Part shown: in pieces, positions 47,429 to 58,216 of the stretch | Layout: the number at the start of each line of letters is the position of its first letter | Position numbering within the stretch: the stretch's first letter is position 1 | Assembly: GCF_032595075.1 (NCBI RefSeq) | Contig: NZ_CP118735.1 | Span: 2,198,001-2,262,000, forward strand | Length of the DNA: 64,000 nt | From: Streptococcus sp. 29887 | Lineage (GTDB): Bacteria > Bacillota > Bacilli > Lactobacillales > Streptococcaceae | Reading direction: 5' to 3' | Position numbers and translations under genes: made by a program | Notes under the pieces: generated by a model | Told to the model about the DNA's origin: nothing | The model's input: the letters and a program-made list of their open reading frames with translations, nothing else | The model's database searches: none

Positions 47429-48685
47429 ATGAAACACAAACTTCTTAAGAGCGTTGCTCTTCTAGCTGCATCTACTGCTGTATTGGCTGCTTGCTCAAAC
47501 TCATCATCAACTTCAAGCTCTTCTGCTGAAGCTGGTCAAGAGTTGACTATTTACGTTGATGGTCAGTACGAAGCATACATCAACGAAGCAAAAGCTGCCT
47601 TTGAAAAAGAAAATGAAGGCGTGACTGTTACCGTTAAAACTGGTGACGCTCTTACAGGTTTGGACAACTTGTCACTTGATAACCAATCAGGTTCAGCTCC
47701 AGACGTTATGATGGCTCCATACGACCGCGTAGGTAGCCTTGGTTCTGAAGGTCAACTTTCAGAAGTGAAACTCGCTGAAACAAGCAAGACAGATGAAACG
47801 ACTGAAACCTTGGTAACTTCTGGTGGTAAAGTCTACGGTTCACCTGCTGTTATCGAAACACTTGTTGCTTACTACAACAAAGACCTTGTTTCTGCAGCAC
47901 CAAAAACTTTTGCTGAATTGGAAGAGTTGGCTAAAGATAGCAAGTACGCATTTGCTGGTGAAGAAGGTAAAACTTCAGCCTTCCTAGCTGACTGGACAAA
48001 CTTCTACTATGCATACGGACTTCTTTCTGGTTACGGTGGCTATGTATTCGGTGAAAATGGTACAGATCCAAAAGACATCGGTCTTGCTAACGATGGAGCA
48101 ATCAAGGCTATCGAGTATGCTAAAACTTGGTATGAAAAATGGCCTCAAGGTCTTCAAGATGCATCTGCTGCTGGTAACTTGATCCAAACTCAATTTACTG
48201 AAGGCAAAACAGCTGTTATCATCGATGGTCCATGGAAAGCTTCTGCTTTGAAAGATGCAGGTGTCAACTACGGCGTAGCTACTATCCCTACACTTGCTGA
48301 CGGCAAAGCATACTCAGCATTCGGTGGTGGTAAGGCTTGGGTTATCCCTGCAGGTTCTAAGAACCCAGACTTGGCACAAAAATTTGTTGACCACTTGACT
48401 TCAACTGAACAACAAAAAGCATTCTACGATGCTACAAACGAAGTTCCAGCTAACACTGAAGCACGTGAATATGCAGTCAGCAAGAACGATGAATTGACAA
48501 CTGCCGTTATCAACCAGTTTGCTTCTGCTCAACCAATGCCAAACATCTCAGAAATGAGCACAGTTTGGGAACCAGCTGCTAACATGCTCTTCGAAGCTGT
48601 AAGTGGTAAAAAAGATCCTAAGACTGCTGCTACTGACGCTGTGAAATTGATTGAAGATACAATCGCTCAAAAATATGGCAACTAG
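47429..48685 (+). CDS. malX: Maltodextrin ABC transporter substrate-binding lipoprotein
   Basis: A 418-residue lipoprotein with lipobox LAACSNSS near residue 22 and a Ser-rich linker, then a bacterial family 1 solute-binding fold (ELTIYVDGQYEAYINEAK, APDVMMAPYDRVG, IDGPWKASALKDAG, GGGKAWVIPAGSKNP). It captures maltose and maltodextrins outside the membrane for MalC and MalD. Codon bias indicates high expression. GGAGG precedes the ATG. No gene for the ATPase is adjacent; streptococci use a shared MsmK-type ATPase encoded elsewhere. Confidence 0.92.
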   Translation: MKHKLLKSVALLAASTAVLAACSNSSSTSSSSAEAGQELTIYVDGQYEAYINEAKAAFEKENEGVTVTVKTGDALTGLDNLSLDNQSGSAPDVMMAPYDRVGSLGSEGQLSEVKLAETSKTDETTETLVTSGGKVYGSPAVIETLVAYYNKDLVSAAPKTFAELEELAKDSKYAFAGEEGKTSAFLADWTNFYYAYGLLSGYGGYVFGENGTDPKDIGLANDGAIKAIEYAKTWYEKWPQGLQDASAAGNLIQTQFTEGKTAVIIDGPWKASALKDAGVNYGVATIPTLADGKAYSAFGGGKAWVIPAGSKNPDLAQKFVDHLTSTEQQKAFYDATNEVPANTEAREYAVSKNDELTTAVINQFASAQPMPNISEMSTVWEPAANMLFEAVSGKKDPKTAATDAVKLIEDTIAQKYGN

Positions 48686-48784
48686 TCATTTTTAAGTCAG
48701 ACTGGGATTTCCTCCCAGTCTACTTTGTTACTACCAACTGAAATATATATTGATATTTAGGACTGACCTAAAGGAGATTACACT

Positions 48785-50074
48785 ATGAAACAAAATCCAA
48801 GTAAGGCACTCCTCTTGTCCCTACTTCCTGGTCTAGGGCAAATCTACAACAAGCAAAAAGCAAAAGGCTATATCTTCCTTGGCGTAACACTGGCTTTCCT
48901 AGTCTACTTCATTGCAATCGCAGGTGGAGAAATTGGAAACTTGATTACCCTTGGTAGCCAACGTGGCCGTGACAACTCCCTCTTCATGTTGATCCGTGGT
49001 TCCTTCCACCTCATCATTACGGTTGTCTATCTTGCTTTCTACGCCTTAAACCTAAAGGATGCCAAAGATACTGCCCAACGATGGAATAACGGTTATCCTG
49101 TACCGACAACTTTAAATGAAATGGTTAAAGGTGTGTATGAGAATGGCTTCCCTTATCTCTTGATAATTCCTTCATATATTGCCATGACCTTTGCCATAAT
49201 TTTCCCGGTTGTGGTGACTCTCTTCATCGCCTTTACCAACTACGATTTCCAACACCTACCTCCTGGCGCTCTTCTAGATTGGATTGGCTTTACTAACTTT
49301 ACCAATATCTGGAAACTCAGCACCTTCCGTGCAGCCTTTGGTTCTGTCTTAGGCTGGACAATCATCTGGGCCTTGGCTGCCTCAACTGCACAGATTGTTA
49401 TCGGTATCCTGACAGCCATCATTGCTAACCAGCCATTTATCAAGGGCAAACGCATCTTCGGTGTTATCTTCTTGCTCCCATGGGCTGTTCCAGCCTTCGT
49501 GACTATCTTGACTTTTAGTAACATGTTCAACGATAGTGTCGGTGCTATTAACACACAAGTATTACCATTCTTGAGCAAATTCTTGCCATTTATCGATAAC
49601 TTCCTTATTCCATGGAAAACAGATCCATTCTGGACTAAGGTTGCCCTTATCATGATGCAGGCTTGGCTTGGTTTCCCTTATATCTATGTCTTGACCTTGG
49701 GTATTTTGCAATCTATTCCAAACGATTTGTACGAGGCTGCCTACATTGATGGTGCAAGTGCCATTCAAAAATTCCGTAGCATCACCTTACCAATGATCTT
49801 GGCGGTAGCTGCTCCTACTCTGATCAGTCAGTACACCTTCAACTTCAACAACTTCTCTATCATCTACCTCTTCAATAACGGTGGACCTGGTAGCGTCGGT
49901 GGTGGTGCTGGTTCGACTGACATCTTGATTTCATGGATCTACAAATTGACAACTGGTACTGCTCCTCAGTATTCAATGGCAGCTGCAGTTACCTTGATTA
50001 TCTCTATGATTGTCATAAGTATCTCTATGATTGCCTTCAAGAAATTAAATGCCTTTGAAATGGAGGATGTATAA
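48785..50074 (+). CDS. malC: Maltodextrin ABC transporter permease (MalF type)
   Basis: A 429-residue membrane protein. It has an N-terminal extension with hydrophobic spans ([20 protein letters not shown] onward) and a permease core with the EAA loop [20 protein letters not shown] near 320. Eight or so membrane spans. AAGGAG precedes the ATG. It pairs with MalD. Confidence 0.92.
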   Translation: MKQNPSKALLLSLLPGLGQIYNKQKAKGYIFLGVTLAFLVYFIAIAGGEIGNLITLGSQRGRDNSLFMLIRGSFHLIITVVYLAFYALNLKDAKDTAQRWNNGYPVPTTLNEMVKGVYENGFPYLLIIPSYIAMTFAIIFPVVVTLFIAFTNYDFQHLPPGALLDWIGFTNFTNIWKLSTFRAAFGSVLGWTIIWALAASTAQIVIGILTAIIANQPFIKGKRIFGVIFLLPWAVPAFVTILTFSNMFNDSVGAINTQVLPFLSKFLPFIDNFLIPWKTDPFWTKVALIMMQAWLGFPYIYVLTLGILQSIPNDLYEAAYIDGASAIQKFRSITLPMILAVAAPTLISQYTFNFNNFSIIYLFNNGGPGSVGGGAGSTDILISWIYKLTTGTAPQYSMAAAVTLIISMIVISISMIAFKKLNAFEMEDV

Positions 50075-50075
50075 G

Positions 50076-50915
50076 ATGAAAGTATCTGTGAAAACTAGAC
50101 GCATACTCAATCAGACTTTTACCTATCTCTATCTGATTGCCCTGTCTATCATCATTATCTACCCTCTATTGATTACCATCATGACAGCCTTTAAATCAGG
50201 CAACGTGGTAGCTTTCAAGCTGGAACCAATCCAGTTTACTTTGGACAATTTCAAAGGACTATTTAGCGAAACGCTCTACGGTACCTGGTACCTCAACACG
50301 CTCATTATCGCAATCTTGACAATGCTTATCCAAACCAGTATAGTGGTATTAGCTGGTTATGCTTATAGCCGTTATAACTTCATCGCTCGTAAACAGAGTT
50401 TGGTTTTCTTCTTGATTATTCAAATGGTGCCAACAATGGCTGCCCTTACAGCCTTCTTCGTTATGGCCCTCATGCTCAATGCCCTCAACCAGAGTTGGTT
50501 CCTCATCTTCCTTTATGTGGGTGGTGGTATCCCAATGAATGCATGGCTCATGAAAGGTTATTTCGATACAGTGCCAATTTCTCTCGATGAATCTGCAAAA
50601 CTAGACGGTGCTGGTCACTTCAGACGTTTCTGGCAAATCGTTCTTCCACTTGTTCGTCCAATGATTGCTGTACAGGCACTCTGGGCCTTCATGGGACCTT
50701 TTGGAGATTACATCCTATCCAAATTCTTGCTTCGTGAAAAAGAATTTTATACTGTAGCAGTCGGTCTTCAAACCTTCATCTCTGATGTGAAAAACTTGAA
50801 GATTGCCTACTTCGCGGCAGGTGCTATCCTCATCGCCCTCCCAATCAGTATCCTATTCTTCTTCCTACAAAAGAACTTTGTATCTGGTTTAACAAGTGGT
50901 GGTGACAAGGGATAA
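50076..50915 (+). CDS. malD: Maltodextrin ABC transporter permease (MalG type)
   Basis: A 279-residue permease with six membrane spans and the EAA loop [21 protein letters not shown] near 175. ATG at 50076 is two bases after the malC stop with GGAGG upstream; the frame start at 50049 lies within malC and is rejected. Forms the channel with MalC. Confidence 0.92.
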   Translation: MKVSVKTRRILNQTFTYLYLIALSIIIIYPLLITIMTAFKSGNVVAFKLEPIQFTLDNFKGLFSETLYGTWYLNTLIIAILTMLIQTSIVVLAGYAYSRYNFIARKQSLVFFLIIQMVPTMAALTAFFVMALMLNALNQSWFLIFLYVGGGIPMNAWLMKGYFDTVPISLDESAKLDGAGHFRRFWQIVLPLVRPMIAVQALWAFMGPFGDYILSKFLLREKEFYTVAVGLQTFISDVKNLKIAYFAAGAILIALPISILFFFLQKNFVSGLTSGGDKG

Positions 50916-50974
50916 CCCTGTCCCACCTTTTCCCTTTTTAGACAGAGCCAAAATTTTTATGAAAGGTACAACAC

Positions 50975-51757
50975 ATGATTCCCTACCCATTCTCTTATTT
51001 TTCCAGTATTTTTTCTCCTAGAAAAATGTTTGCCAACCGCAGATGGATGAAAGTCTGGCAAGGTCTATTTACTACGCTCTTTTTAGTGTCCCTCCTAGTC
51101 ATTCCCAGTTCTCTTCAAACAGTCAGCTTGGAAACCTACCCTCTGGAAAATTTTGTGGAAGGGGTGTATCAACCGCTCAATGAGGATGTCATGAATGACC
51201 TTAGCCAACATGTAGCTATTGAAAATGGACAATTCACCTATACAGGAAATAGTAGCTGGGAGCAGGTTACCTTTGGCGAAACAGTGCCTACAAGCTCTGA
51301 TTTCTCCTACCAGTTTGGCCAACAAAGTCTGACCATTCGAAAAGGACAGGATATCCTAACCCAGCTCAGCTACGATGGACTGACAAATGCTGATTTTTCA
51401 AGTAGGGAACGATTGACCACCGCCCTTTCAAAGAATTGGTACCAAGCCAATCGGGCAATAGTTGGTCTGAGCATTACCTTGGTATCGACCATGATTTTGG
51501 CCACCAATCTCCTCTTTATTCTGCTGGGTGCAAGTGGCTTTCTCTACCTGACTAAAAAATCCCGTTTCTTCCATTTTCATACCTTTAAAGAATGTTTCAA
51601 TTTCTCCCTGCATTGCTTGGGACTACCAACCATTTTAGCCTGCCTGATTGGGATTTTTGGGCAGCCTGTTACAACTGTTTTGACTGTTCAAAATATCCTC
51701 TTTGTGATAGTATTGATTTGGGTATTTTTCAAAACCAAATTCAGAGATGGGATTTAG
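50975..51757 (+). CDS. malA: DUF1189 membrane protein of the maltodextrin operon (MalA-like)
   Basis: A 260-residue protein. It opens with an amphipathic stretch (YPFSYFSSIFSPRKMF), a span at about 30-50, an outside domain to about 160, and three or four spans in the C-terminal third. The family is DUF1189 and its member in the pneumococcal mal locus is MalA, whose exact task is unclear. It ends nine bases before malR. Confidence 0.8.
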   Translation: MIPYPFSYFSSIFSPRKMFANRRWMKVWQGLFTTLFLVSLLVIPSSLQTVSLETYPLENFVEGVYQPLNEDVMNDLSQHVAIENGQFTYTGNSSWEQVTFGETVPTSSDFSYQFGQQSLTIRKGQDILTQLSYDGLTNADFSSRERLTTALSKNWYQANRAIVGLSITLVSTMILATNLLFILLGASGFLYLTKKSRFFHFHTFKECFNFSLHCLGLPTILACLIGIFGQPVTTVLTVQNILFVIVLIWVFFKTKFRDGI

Positions 51758-51766
51758 GAGGTTCCT

Positions 51767-52750
51767 ATGCGTGCTACCATTAAAGACGTCGCTAAGTTAG
51801 CAGGTGTTTCACCTTCTACCGTTACCCGAGTCATTCAAAACAGCTCTGCTATTAGTCAAAAAACCAAAGACCTAGTTAGAAAGGCTATGGCTGACCTCAA
51901 CTACCACCCCAATCTCAATGCTCGTAGTCTGGTTTCCAGCTACACTCAGGTGATTGGCTTGGTACTTCCTGAAGATTCTGATGTCTTCTACCAAAACCCT
52001 TTCTTCCCGACAGCCCTGCGTGGTATTTCACAGGTGGCTGCTGACCACAATTATGCAATCCAGATTTCTACGGGAAAAAATGAAGAACAACGATTGGAAG
52101 CTATTTCTCAGATGGTCTATGGAAAACGGGTTGATGGTTTAATTTTCCTTTATTCCAAGCCAGATGACCCACTGGTCCAGCTAGCCATTCAGCATAAGTT
52201 TCCCTTCCTCATTCTCGGTAAGGCAGATTCTCCATTTATCTCCCTAGTCGATAATGACAATATCCAGGCTGGATTTGAAGCGACCAATTACTTTATCAAT
52301 AAGGGCTACAAGAATATTGCCTTTGTCGCTGGTAACAAGGAACTGGTCGTTTCCCAAGACCGTTATTCAGGCTATAAAAACGCCCTCAAATCTCATAATA
52401 TCCCTCTTGACGAAAACAAGGTCAAGTTTGTTTCAGGCTTCCTATTGGAAGACAGTTCCTACAAGATTTCCAAAAAATTACTCAAACAAGAGATTGATGC
52501 TATCGTCACAACCGATACCATGGTGGCAGAAGGGATTGTCAAATACCTCAACGAAGTCGGTACAAAACTCCCTATCATCTCCTTTGACTCTGTCAAACCA
52601 AAATTAGATATTGAAGCCTATGTCGATGTCCACGCCATCAAGCTAGGACGCGTAGCCTTCAACACCCTTCACCAAATCATCAGTGACAACAAGGATGACA
52701 AGCAGGTTTGCTACCGCCGTGTCATTCCACATACCATTACTGAACTTTAA
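51767..52750 (+). CDS. malR: LacI-family maltodextrin repressor
   Basis: A 327-residue regulator. Helix-turn-helix TIKDVAKLAGVSPSTVTRVI at the N-terminus with the LacI hinge (LNYHPNLNARSL), then a periplasmic-binding-like sugar domain (IGLVLPEDSD, GLIFLYSKPDD, FVAGNKELVVSQDRY, DAIVTTDTMVAEG). It probably represses malQ and malX at the CGCAAACG-type sites and is released by maltodextrins. GGAGG precedes the ATG. Confidence 0.92.
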   Translation: MRATIKDVAKLAGVSPSTVTRVIQNSSAISQKTKDLVRKAMADLNYHPNLNARSLVSSYTQVIGLVLPEDSDVFYQNPFFPTALRGISQVAADHNYAIQISTGKNEEQRLEAISQMVYGKRVDGLIFLYSKPDDPLVQLAIQHKFPFLILGKADSPFISLVDNDNIQAGFEATNYFINKGYKNIAFVAGNKELVVSQDRYSGYKNALKSHNIPLDENKVKFVSGFLLEDSSYKISKKLLKQEIDAIVTTDTMVAEGIVKYLNEVGTKLPIISFDSVKPKLDIEAYVDVHAIKLGRVAFNTLHQIISDNKDDKQVCYRRVIPHTITEL

Positions 52751-52773
52751 CTTAGAAAGGAGCCGTTCGGCTC

Positions 52774-54825
52774 ATGGCATTACGACAATTTCAAGCATTT
52801 CTAGATGATGTAGCTACTATTCGCTTGGTTATGGAAAAACGATTTGATACCGAGCACATGAGTTTTTCCCTCGAGTCCGACGATGCCACATCTCAACTTT
52901 TCATTCATTCCTGTCTAGAGGTAGAAAACCTGGTTCTCTACTATCTGACCAGCCTACACGCCTTAAATTTGGACAAGGACTATGCCATTTACGATCAAGA
53001 CCGCAATAAAACGGAACTAGGCTATGGTCATATTGTCCGCTCTGCTATTTTCGAACAAAACTATACCTATGATGGCAGTGATTTGGGGGCAACTTATAGC
53101 CCTCAGTCCACAAGTTTCAAACTCTGGGCACCTATCTCCAAGCAGGTATTTTTAGTCCTTGAAGGGACACCATATGCTATGACAAAGGGTTCAAAAGGTG
53201 TCTGGCAGGTCACAGTAGAGGGAGATTTGGACAGTCAAAGCTACCACTATCTCCACAAAGTCAATGGCGAGTGGACTTCTGTTCATGACCCCTACGCCCT
53301 TTCATCCAAGGCAAACTCTGGCGATAGCTATGTCATCAACCCAAATAAACTTCATAAGGTTCGTCGCGCCAAGACCCAACGACCGATTTCTCAAGCTATT
53401 GTCTATGAAATGAGTGTCCGCGACTTCTCTTGGCAGACAGAAGCTGGCTTCAAACACCGTAGTCAATTCCTCGGTCTGACCGAATCACCTGTCTTGGACG
53501 GTATGAAACTAGGAATGGACTATATCAAAAATCTGGGCGTTACCCATATTCAGCTTCTTCCTGTTTATGATTTTGGTAGTGTGGATGAAAACAAACCCCA
53601 GGCTGTTTATAACTGGGGCTACGACCCTATGCAGTACAACCTGCCAGAAGGCTCCTTCTCCAGCCTACCAAACGACCCCTATGCTCGTATTTTAGAACTC
53701 CAGGAAGCCATTCAAGCCTATCACGATGCAGATATTTCCGTCAATATGGACGTTGTTTACAACCATGTTTATCATGCTGAGAAATACGCATTCGAGCTAA
53801 TTGTCCCTGGTTATTTCTACCGTTACAACGAGCATGGTATGCGGACGGATGGAACCTTTTGCGGCAACGATGTCGCTAGCGAACGCAGCATGGTCCGTAA
53901 CTACATCAAGCAATCCCTCCGCCAATGGACCAGTATCTATGGTTTTGATGGCTTCCGTTTCGACTTGATGGGGATTTTGGACAGCCAAACCATCAACCAA
54001 ATCCAAGAGGAATTGTCAGCCATTCATCCAAATATCTATCTCTATGGCGAAGGTTGGAAGATGGCAACTGGTCTAGACTATGAAAAACTAGCCCACCAGT
54101 ACAATGCAGACCAGCTTCCAGAAGTAAGTTTCTTCAACGATGACTATCGTGATACCTTTAAGAAACTCTTGCTCAACCCTACCCGTCTAGTTGACAAACA
54201 ACTACACGAAAAAGTGCAACATCTCCTGACTGGAAGTCGCTACAGCCACTTCATCACACCGCAACAGTCACTTAACTACATCGAGTGTCATGACAATGCG
54301 ACAGCCTTTGACTACTTCCATATTGAACATCCAGACTGGACACCTCAGCAACAAAAACGAGCTGCTAGCTTTGGGCTACAATTGGTCCTCATTTCTCAAG
54401 GAATGGCCTTTATCCATAGCGGACAAGAATTCTTCCGTACCAAAGATGAGATTGATAATACTTACAATATTCCGGATAGAATCAATCGACTAGACTGGAC
54501 ACGGGCTGTTCACTATAAGGAACATATCGAGTTTATCCAAGAATTGATTGCCTTCCGTAAGAACAATCCAATTCTAAGTCAGGACAGCTATGAAACCATT
54601 CAAGAAACCTGTGATTTCTACTGGCTGACCGAGTATGTCCTCCGCTATCAAGTCACAAATGGCGACAAGACTATCCAGTTCATTATCAACTTTGCTGACA
54701 GCGATTTTGTTTTCGAAAACGAAAAAGAGCAAACCATTCGCTTCAACTTCCCACCAGTTGACGATAAAAAAGCCCAGCAAATTACCCTTGCTGGACAAAG
54801 TATTTGTATTTTGGAAGATAAATAG
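52774..54825 (+). CDS. pulA: Type I pullulanase, cytoplasmic
   Basis: A 683-residue GH13 enzyme that cuts alpha-1,6 branches in imported glucans. It has a CBM48-type domain (TSFKLWAPISKQVFLVLEG near 110), the type I pullulanase signature YNWGYDPMQYN near 277, VNMDVVYNHVYH near 325, nucleophile in FDGFRFDLMGI near 392, acid Glu in YLYGEGWKMATG near 422 and ECHDNATAFDYF near 502. No signal peptide, so it acts on imported dextrins. Unlike the large LPXTG pullulanase of some streptococci. Last gene of the mal operon. Confidence 0.92.
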   Translation: MALRQFQAFLDDVATIRLVMEKRFDTEHMSFSLESDDATSQLFIHSCLEVENLVLYYLTSLHALNLDKDYAIYDQDRNKTELGYGHIVRSAIFEQNYTYDGSDLGATYSPQSTSFKLWAPISKQVFLVLEGTPYAMTKGSKGVWQVTVEGDLDSQSYHYLHKVNGEWTSVHDPYALSSKANSGDSYVINPNKLHKVRRAKTQRPISQAIVYEMSVRDFSWQTEAGFKHRSQFLGLTESPVLDGMKLGMDYIKNLGVTHIQLLPVYDFGSVDENKPQAVYNWGYDPMQYNLPEGSFSSLPNDPYARILELQEAIQAYHDADISVNMDVVYNHVYHAEKYAFELIVPGYFYRYNEHGMRTDGTFCGNDVASERSMVRNYIKQSLRQWTSIYGFDGFRFDLMGILDSQTINQIQEELSAIHPNIYLYGEGWKMATGLDYEKLAHQYNADQLPEVSFFNDDYRDTFKKLLLNPTRLVDKQLHEKVQHLLTGSRYSHFITPQQSLNYIECHDNATAFDYFHIEHPDWTPQQQKRAASFGLQLVLISQGMAFIHSGQEFFRTKDEIDNTYNIPDRINRLDWTRAVHYKEHIEFIQELIAFRKNNPILSQDSYETIQETCDFYWLTEYVLRYQVTNGDKTIQFIINFADSDFVFENEKEQTIRFNFPPVDDKKAQQITLAGQSICILEDK

Positions 54826-54902
54826 GACCTAAGACGGATGTTAGCGAAAGAAATATAGGCTATACTATAGTCACTCCTAAATATTTTTCATAAATCTCCT
54901 TA

Positions 54903-54932
54903 AAACTCACCAGTTTTGCTGGTGAGTTTTTT
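54903..54932 (+). terminator. Terminator of the mal operon
   Basis: AAACTCACCAG-TTTTG-CTGGTGAGTTT hairpin followed by Ts. Confidence 0.85.
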
Positions 54933-54974
54933 GTGTACCAAAAAACAACCCAGCGTTTGACTGGGTTGAAGATT

Positions 54975-55427
54975 TCACATCAATTCTATGATTTTCCGAC
55001 CAATGCGTTCAATATCATTCTGCATACCACGAAGTTCAAAGGTATCAATAACAGGGAATCCAAAGCGCTCAGAATACTGCTTGGCAGTCAGACAATACTG
55101 GTTGTTGAAATTTCGATTGCCTGAACCAACAACACCCAAACAGAGCTCCGCATTGTTCTCAAAAGCAATAAAATCACCTAAAGGATTGGTCAAAATCTCC
55201 ACATCTCCATTATCCACTCCATTCCCACCTTCTAAATACGTTGGTAGAAAAGCCACAAAAGGCGCGTCGAGTTGATAAAAAGGAATATCCTGCTTAACCA
55301 GGTCTTTGACATGAACCAGTTCAAGGTCCCAATCAGTTTGAAATTGAAAAAAGGACTTCAAACGTTTTACAAAACTTTCCGTATTGCCACTCAAACTGAT
55401 ATATACCAGATAGATTTTTTTCTTCAT
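54975..55427 (-). CDS. nrdI: NrdI-type flavodoxin
   Basis: A 150-residue protein with the flavin loop YISLSGNTESF near residue 10 and the NrdI mark GSGNRNFNNQYCLTAKQYSE near 100. NrdI activates the manganese cofactor of class Ib ribonucleotide reductase. No nrdE, nrdF or nrdH is adjacent, as in many streptococci with a stand-alone nrdI. ATG at 55427 is one base after the YitT stop; the longer frame from 55484 overlaps it and is rejected. Confidence 0.85.
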   Translation of the reverse strand: MKKKIYLVYISLSGNTESFVKRLKSFFQFQTDWDLELVHVKDLVKQDIPFYQLDAPFVAFLPTYLEGGNGVDNGDVEILTNPLGDFIAFENNAELCLGVVGSGNRNFNNQYCLTAKQYSERFGFPVIDTFELRGMQNDIERIGRKIIELM

Positions 55428-55428
55428 C

Positions 55429-56361
55429 CTACTCACTCTCCACAAAATACCCGATAATATTGACATTGTCCGCGACAGATACAAAAGCTCTTGGGTCTGC
55501 TTTTTTCATAATTTGCTTAAATTCACTAAACTCCGCACGAGTGATAATGGTAATCAAAACAGTCTTTTGCTCATGATTGTAGGCACCCTCCGCACCATTG
55601 ATGATAGTCACACCGCGATTGAGTTTCTTGTGAATTTGTTTAATAACTCGGTCTGGTTGATTGGTAATAATCATAGCCTGCATCCGCTTTTGCTTGACAA
55701 AAATAGCATCTGTCATCCGACTAGAGATAAAAAGTGCCACCATGGAATACAGGGCATACTTCCAGCCAAATGTCATCCCCGCTATCAGCATAATCATAAT
55801 ATTGACAATCAGAGAAATGGAGCCAACCTGTCGCCCTGTTTTCTTTCGAATAAGAATGGAAACAATATCAGTTCCACCACTAGATACATTATTCCTAAGG
55901 GCAAAACCAATTCCTGTACCGAGCATAAGCCCACCGAAAATCGCATTGACCAGAGGATCAGTTGTCAGTGTGACCGGAGGCATAAACTGAATAAACAAGG
56001 AGCTAAGAGATACAGTGATAAAGGTAAAAATAGTAAATTTGTAGCCAATTTTATACCAGGCTATAACGAGCAAGGGAATATTGAGGGCATAATATACCAC
56101 AGCGATTGGTAAATCCCAACCCGCATAAGAAGCAGCTAAGGCAGAAACTATCTGAGCTATACCAGTTACTCCTGATGAATAGACATTCCCTGGTCGAAAG
56201 AAAAAATTCACCGCAATACTAGATAGGAGCCCATAAATAATGGACCCCGATATCCGTTCTGCATATTTTTCTCGAGAAATTCCCGAAATAACTGACCAAA
56301 ATTTATTCTTCTTAGCCAAACGTAGAAAGCGTACACGCTGTTTTCTGAAAAATTTATTCAT
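55429..56361 (-). CDS. YitT family membrane protein (DUF161/DUF2179)
   Basis: A 310-residue protein: five or six membrane spans in the first 210 residues (DUF161 pattern, with [19 protein letters not shown] near 155) and a cytoplasmic DUF2179 domain ([39 protein letters not shown]). Function unknown. ATG at 56361 overlaps the end of aspS, so aspS, this gene and nrdI are one operon. Confidence 0.88.
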   Translation of the reverse strand: MNKFFRKQRVRFLRLAKKNKFWSVISGISREKYAERISGSIIYGLLSSIAVNFFFRPGNVYSSGVTGIAQIVSALAASYAGWDLPIAVVYYALNIPLLVIAWYKIGYKFTIFTFITVSLSSLFIQFMPPVTLTTDPLVNAIFGGLMLGTGIGFALRNNVSSGGTDIVSILIRKKTGRQVGSISLIVNIMIMLIAGMTFGWKYALYSMVALFISSRMTDAIFVKQKRMQAMIITNQPDRVIKQIHKKLNRGVTIINGAEGAYNHEQKTVLITIITRAEFSEFKQIMKKADPRAFVSVADNVNIIGYFVESE

Positions 56362-58105
56362 TTTCAAGTGTAATGTCTAAAGCCAATTCCTCTAATTGAG
56401 CTGATGCAACCGTACTTGGTGCCTGTGTCATCGGATCAGATGCCTTGTTATTCTTTGGAAAGGCGATCACTTCACGGATGTTGTCCTCACCAGCCAAGAG
56501 CATGACAAAACGGTCCAAACCGATAGCCAATCCACCATGTGGTGGGAAACCATAGTCCATAGCTTCTAGCAAGAAACCAAACTGCTCATGGGCATCCTCT
56601 GCAGAGAAGCCAAGTGCCTTGAACATCTGCTCCTGCATCTCTTTCTGGTTGATACGAAGGCTACCGCCACCAAGCTCATAACCGTTTAGAACAATGTCAT
56701 AGGCAACCGCACGTACTTGTGCCAAATCACCATCCAAATGATGAGCTGTTTCTTCCGTTGGCAAGGTGAATGGGTGGTGGGCACTCATGTAACGACCTTC
56801 TTCTTCAGACCACTCAAACATCGGCCAATCCACAATCCAAAGGAAGTTGAACTTACTTTCGTCAATCAATCCTTGTTCCTTGGCCAAACGGTTGCGCAAG
56901 GCACCCAAGGTATTATTGGCTACTTCCAATTCATCTGCCACAAAGAGGACTAAATCCTTGTCTTCTAACTGTAAACTTGCTGTCAAGTTTGCTGTAATGT
57001 CTGTCAAGAACTTGGCAACTGGACCAGTTAATTCTCCCTTGTCTACTTTAACCCAAGCAAGTCCCTTAGCACCAAATTGTTTGGCGTATTCTGTTAATTT
57101 ATCAATGTCTTTACGTGAGTAGCTATCCGCCGCACCTTTGACCACAATAGCCTTTACAACAGGTGCTTCTGAGAAGACTTTGAAGTCAACTTCCTTGACA
57201 GTATCTGTCAAGTCTTGCAAAAGCATCTCAAAACGAGTATCTGGCTTGTCTGAACCATAGAAGTTCATAGCATGGTCATAGGACATACGTGGGAATGGCA
57301 AGGTCACATCGATTCCTTTGGTATCTTTCAAGACCTTAGCAATCAAGCCTTCTACGATGTCTTGGATTTCAACTTCAGTCAAGAATGAAGTTTCCAAGTC
57401 AACCTGTGTAAACTCAGGTTGACGGTCCCCACGCAAATCTTCGTCGCGGAAACACTTAACGATTTGGTAATAACGGTCAAAACCAGCATTCATCAATAGC
57501 TGCTTAGTAATCTGTGGGCTTTGTGGAAGGGCATAGAAGTGACCTTTTGACACACGAGAAGGTACCAAGTAGTCACGCGCACCTTCTGGCGTTGACTTGG
57601 TCAACATTGGCGTTTCCACATCGATAAATTCAAGCTCGTCTAGGTAGTTACGAATGCTGTGGGTTACAGCTGCACGCAATTTGAAGTTGTTAAGCATTTC
57701 TGGACGACGAAGGTCCAAATAGCGATAGCGCAAACGTGTATCGTCACTGGCTTCAATACCATCCTTGATTTCAAATGGCGTTGTCTTAGCTGTATTAAGC
57801 ACTGTCAAGCTGGTTACTTGCAGTTCAACCGCTCCTGTTGGAATATTGTCGTTGGCTTGCTCACGCTCCACAACCGTTCCTGTTACTTCGATAACAAACT
57901 CACTGCGGAGGCTTTCAGCAGTTGCCATGAGATCTTGGTCTACAAGTTCTGGATTGATGACCAATTGCATAATACCTTCGCGGTCACGCAAGTCGATGAA
58001 AATCAAGCCACCCAAGTCACGACGGCGGCCAACCCAACCTTTCAAAGTAATTTCCTGTCCGACATGCTCCTTACGAACACGTCCAGCATACATAGAACGT
58101 TTCAT
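56354..58105 (-). CDS. aspS: Aspartyl-tRNA synthetase
   Basis: A 583-residue class IIb enzyme. Anticodon-binding OB-fold at the N-terminus ([22 protein letters not shown]), motif 2 [20 protein letters not shown] near 217, GAD insertion domain at about 290-400 and motif 3 [15 protein letters not shown] near 535. Presence of the GAD domain marks the bacterial type. Codon bias suggests high expression. A TAGAAT -10-like box lies at 58139-58144. Confidence 0.96.
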   Translation of the reverse strand: MKRSMYAGRVRKEHVGQEITLKGWVGRRRDLGGLIFIDLRDREGIMQLVINPELVDQDLMATAESLRSEFVIEVTGTVVEREQANDNIPTGAVELQVTSLTVLNTAKTTPFEIKDGIEASDDTRLRYRYLDLRRPEMLNNFKLRAAVTHSIRNYLDELEFIDVETPMLTKSTPEGARDYLVPSRVSKGHFYALPQSPQITKQLLMNAGFDRYYQIVKCFRDEDLRGDRQPEFTQVDLETSFLTEVEIQDIVEGLIAKVLKDTKGIDVTLPFPRMSYDHAMNFYGSDKPDTRFEMLLQDLTDTVKEVDFKVFSEAPVVKAIVVKGAADSYSRKDIDKLTEYAKQFGAKGLAWVKVDKGELTGPVAKFLTDITANLTASLQLEDKDLVLFVADELEVANNTLGALRNRLAKEQGLIDESKFNFLWIVDWPMFEWSEEEGRYMSAHHPFTLPTEETAHHLDGDLAQVRAVAYDIVLNGYELGGGSLRINQKEMQEQMFKALGFSAEDAHEQFGFLLEAMDYGFPPHGGLAIGLDRFVMLLAGEDNIREVIAFPKNNKASDPMTQAPSTVASAQLEELALDITLENE

Positions 58106-58192
58106 TTTCTTCCTCTTTTACTGATTTTATACCTATTCATTCTACCATAAAATAGCTGATTTTTGGGAGAAATTGCCGAGAAAAAATCGAAA

Positions 58193-58216
58193 AACCAGCC
58201 CTAGTTGACTGGTTTG
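58193..58216 (-). terminator. Terminator at the elaA 3' end
   Basis: AACCAGTC-AACTAGG-GCTGGTT hairpin followed by TTTCG-TTTTTT on the minus strand. The elaA stop codon lies in the loop. Confidence 0.7.

Noticed and set aside
54826..54972. Possible small gene between pulA and nrdI
   Set aside because: Only a terminator hairpin and no frame with start signals.
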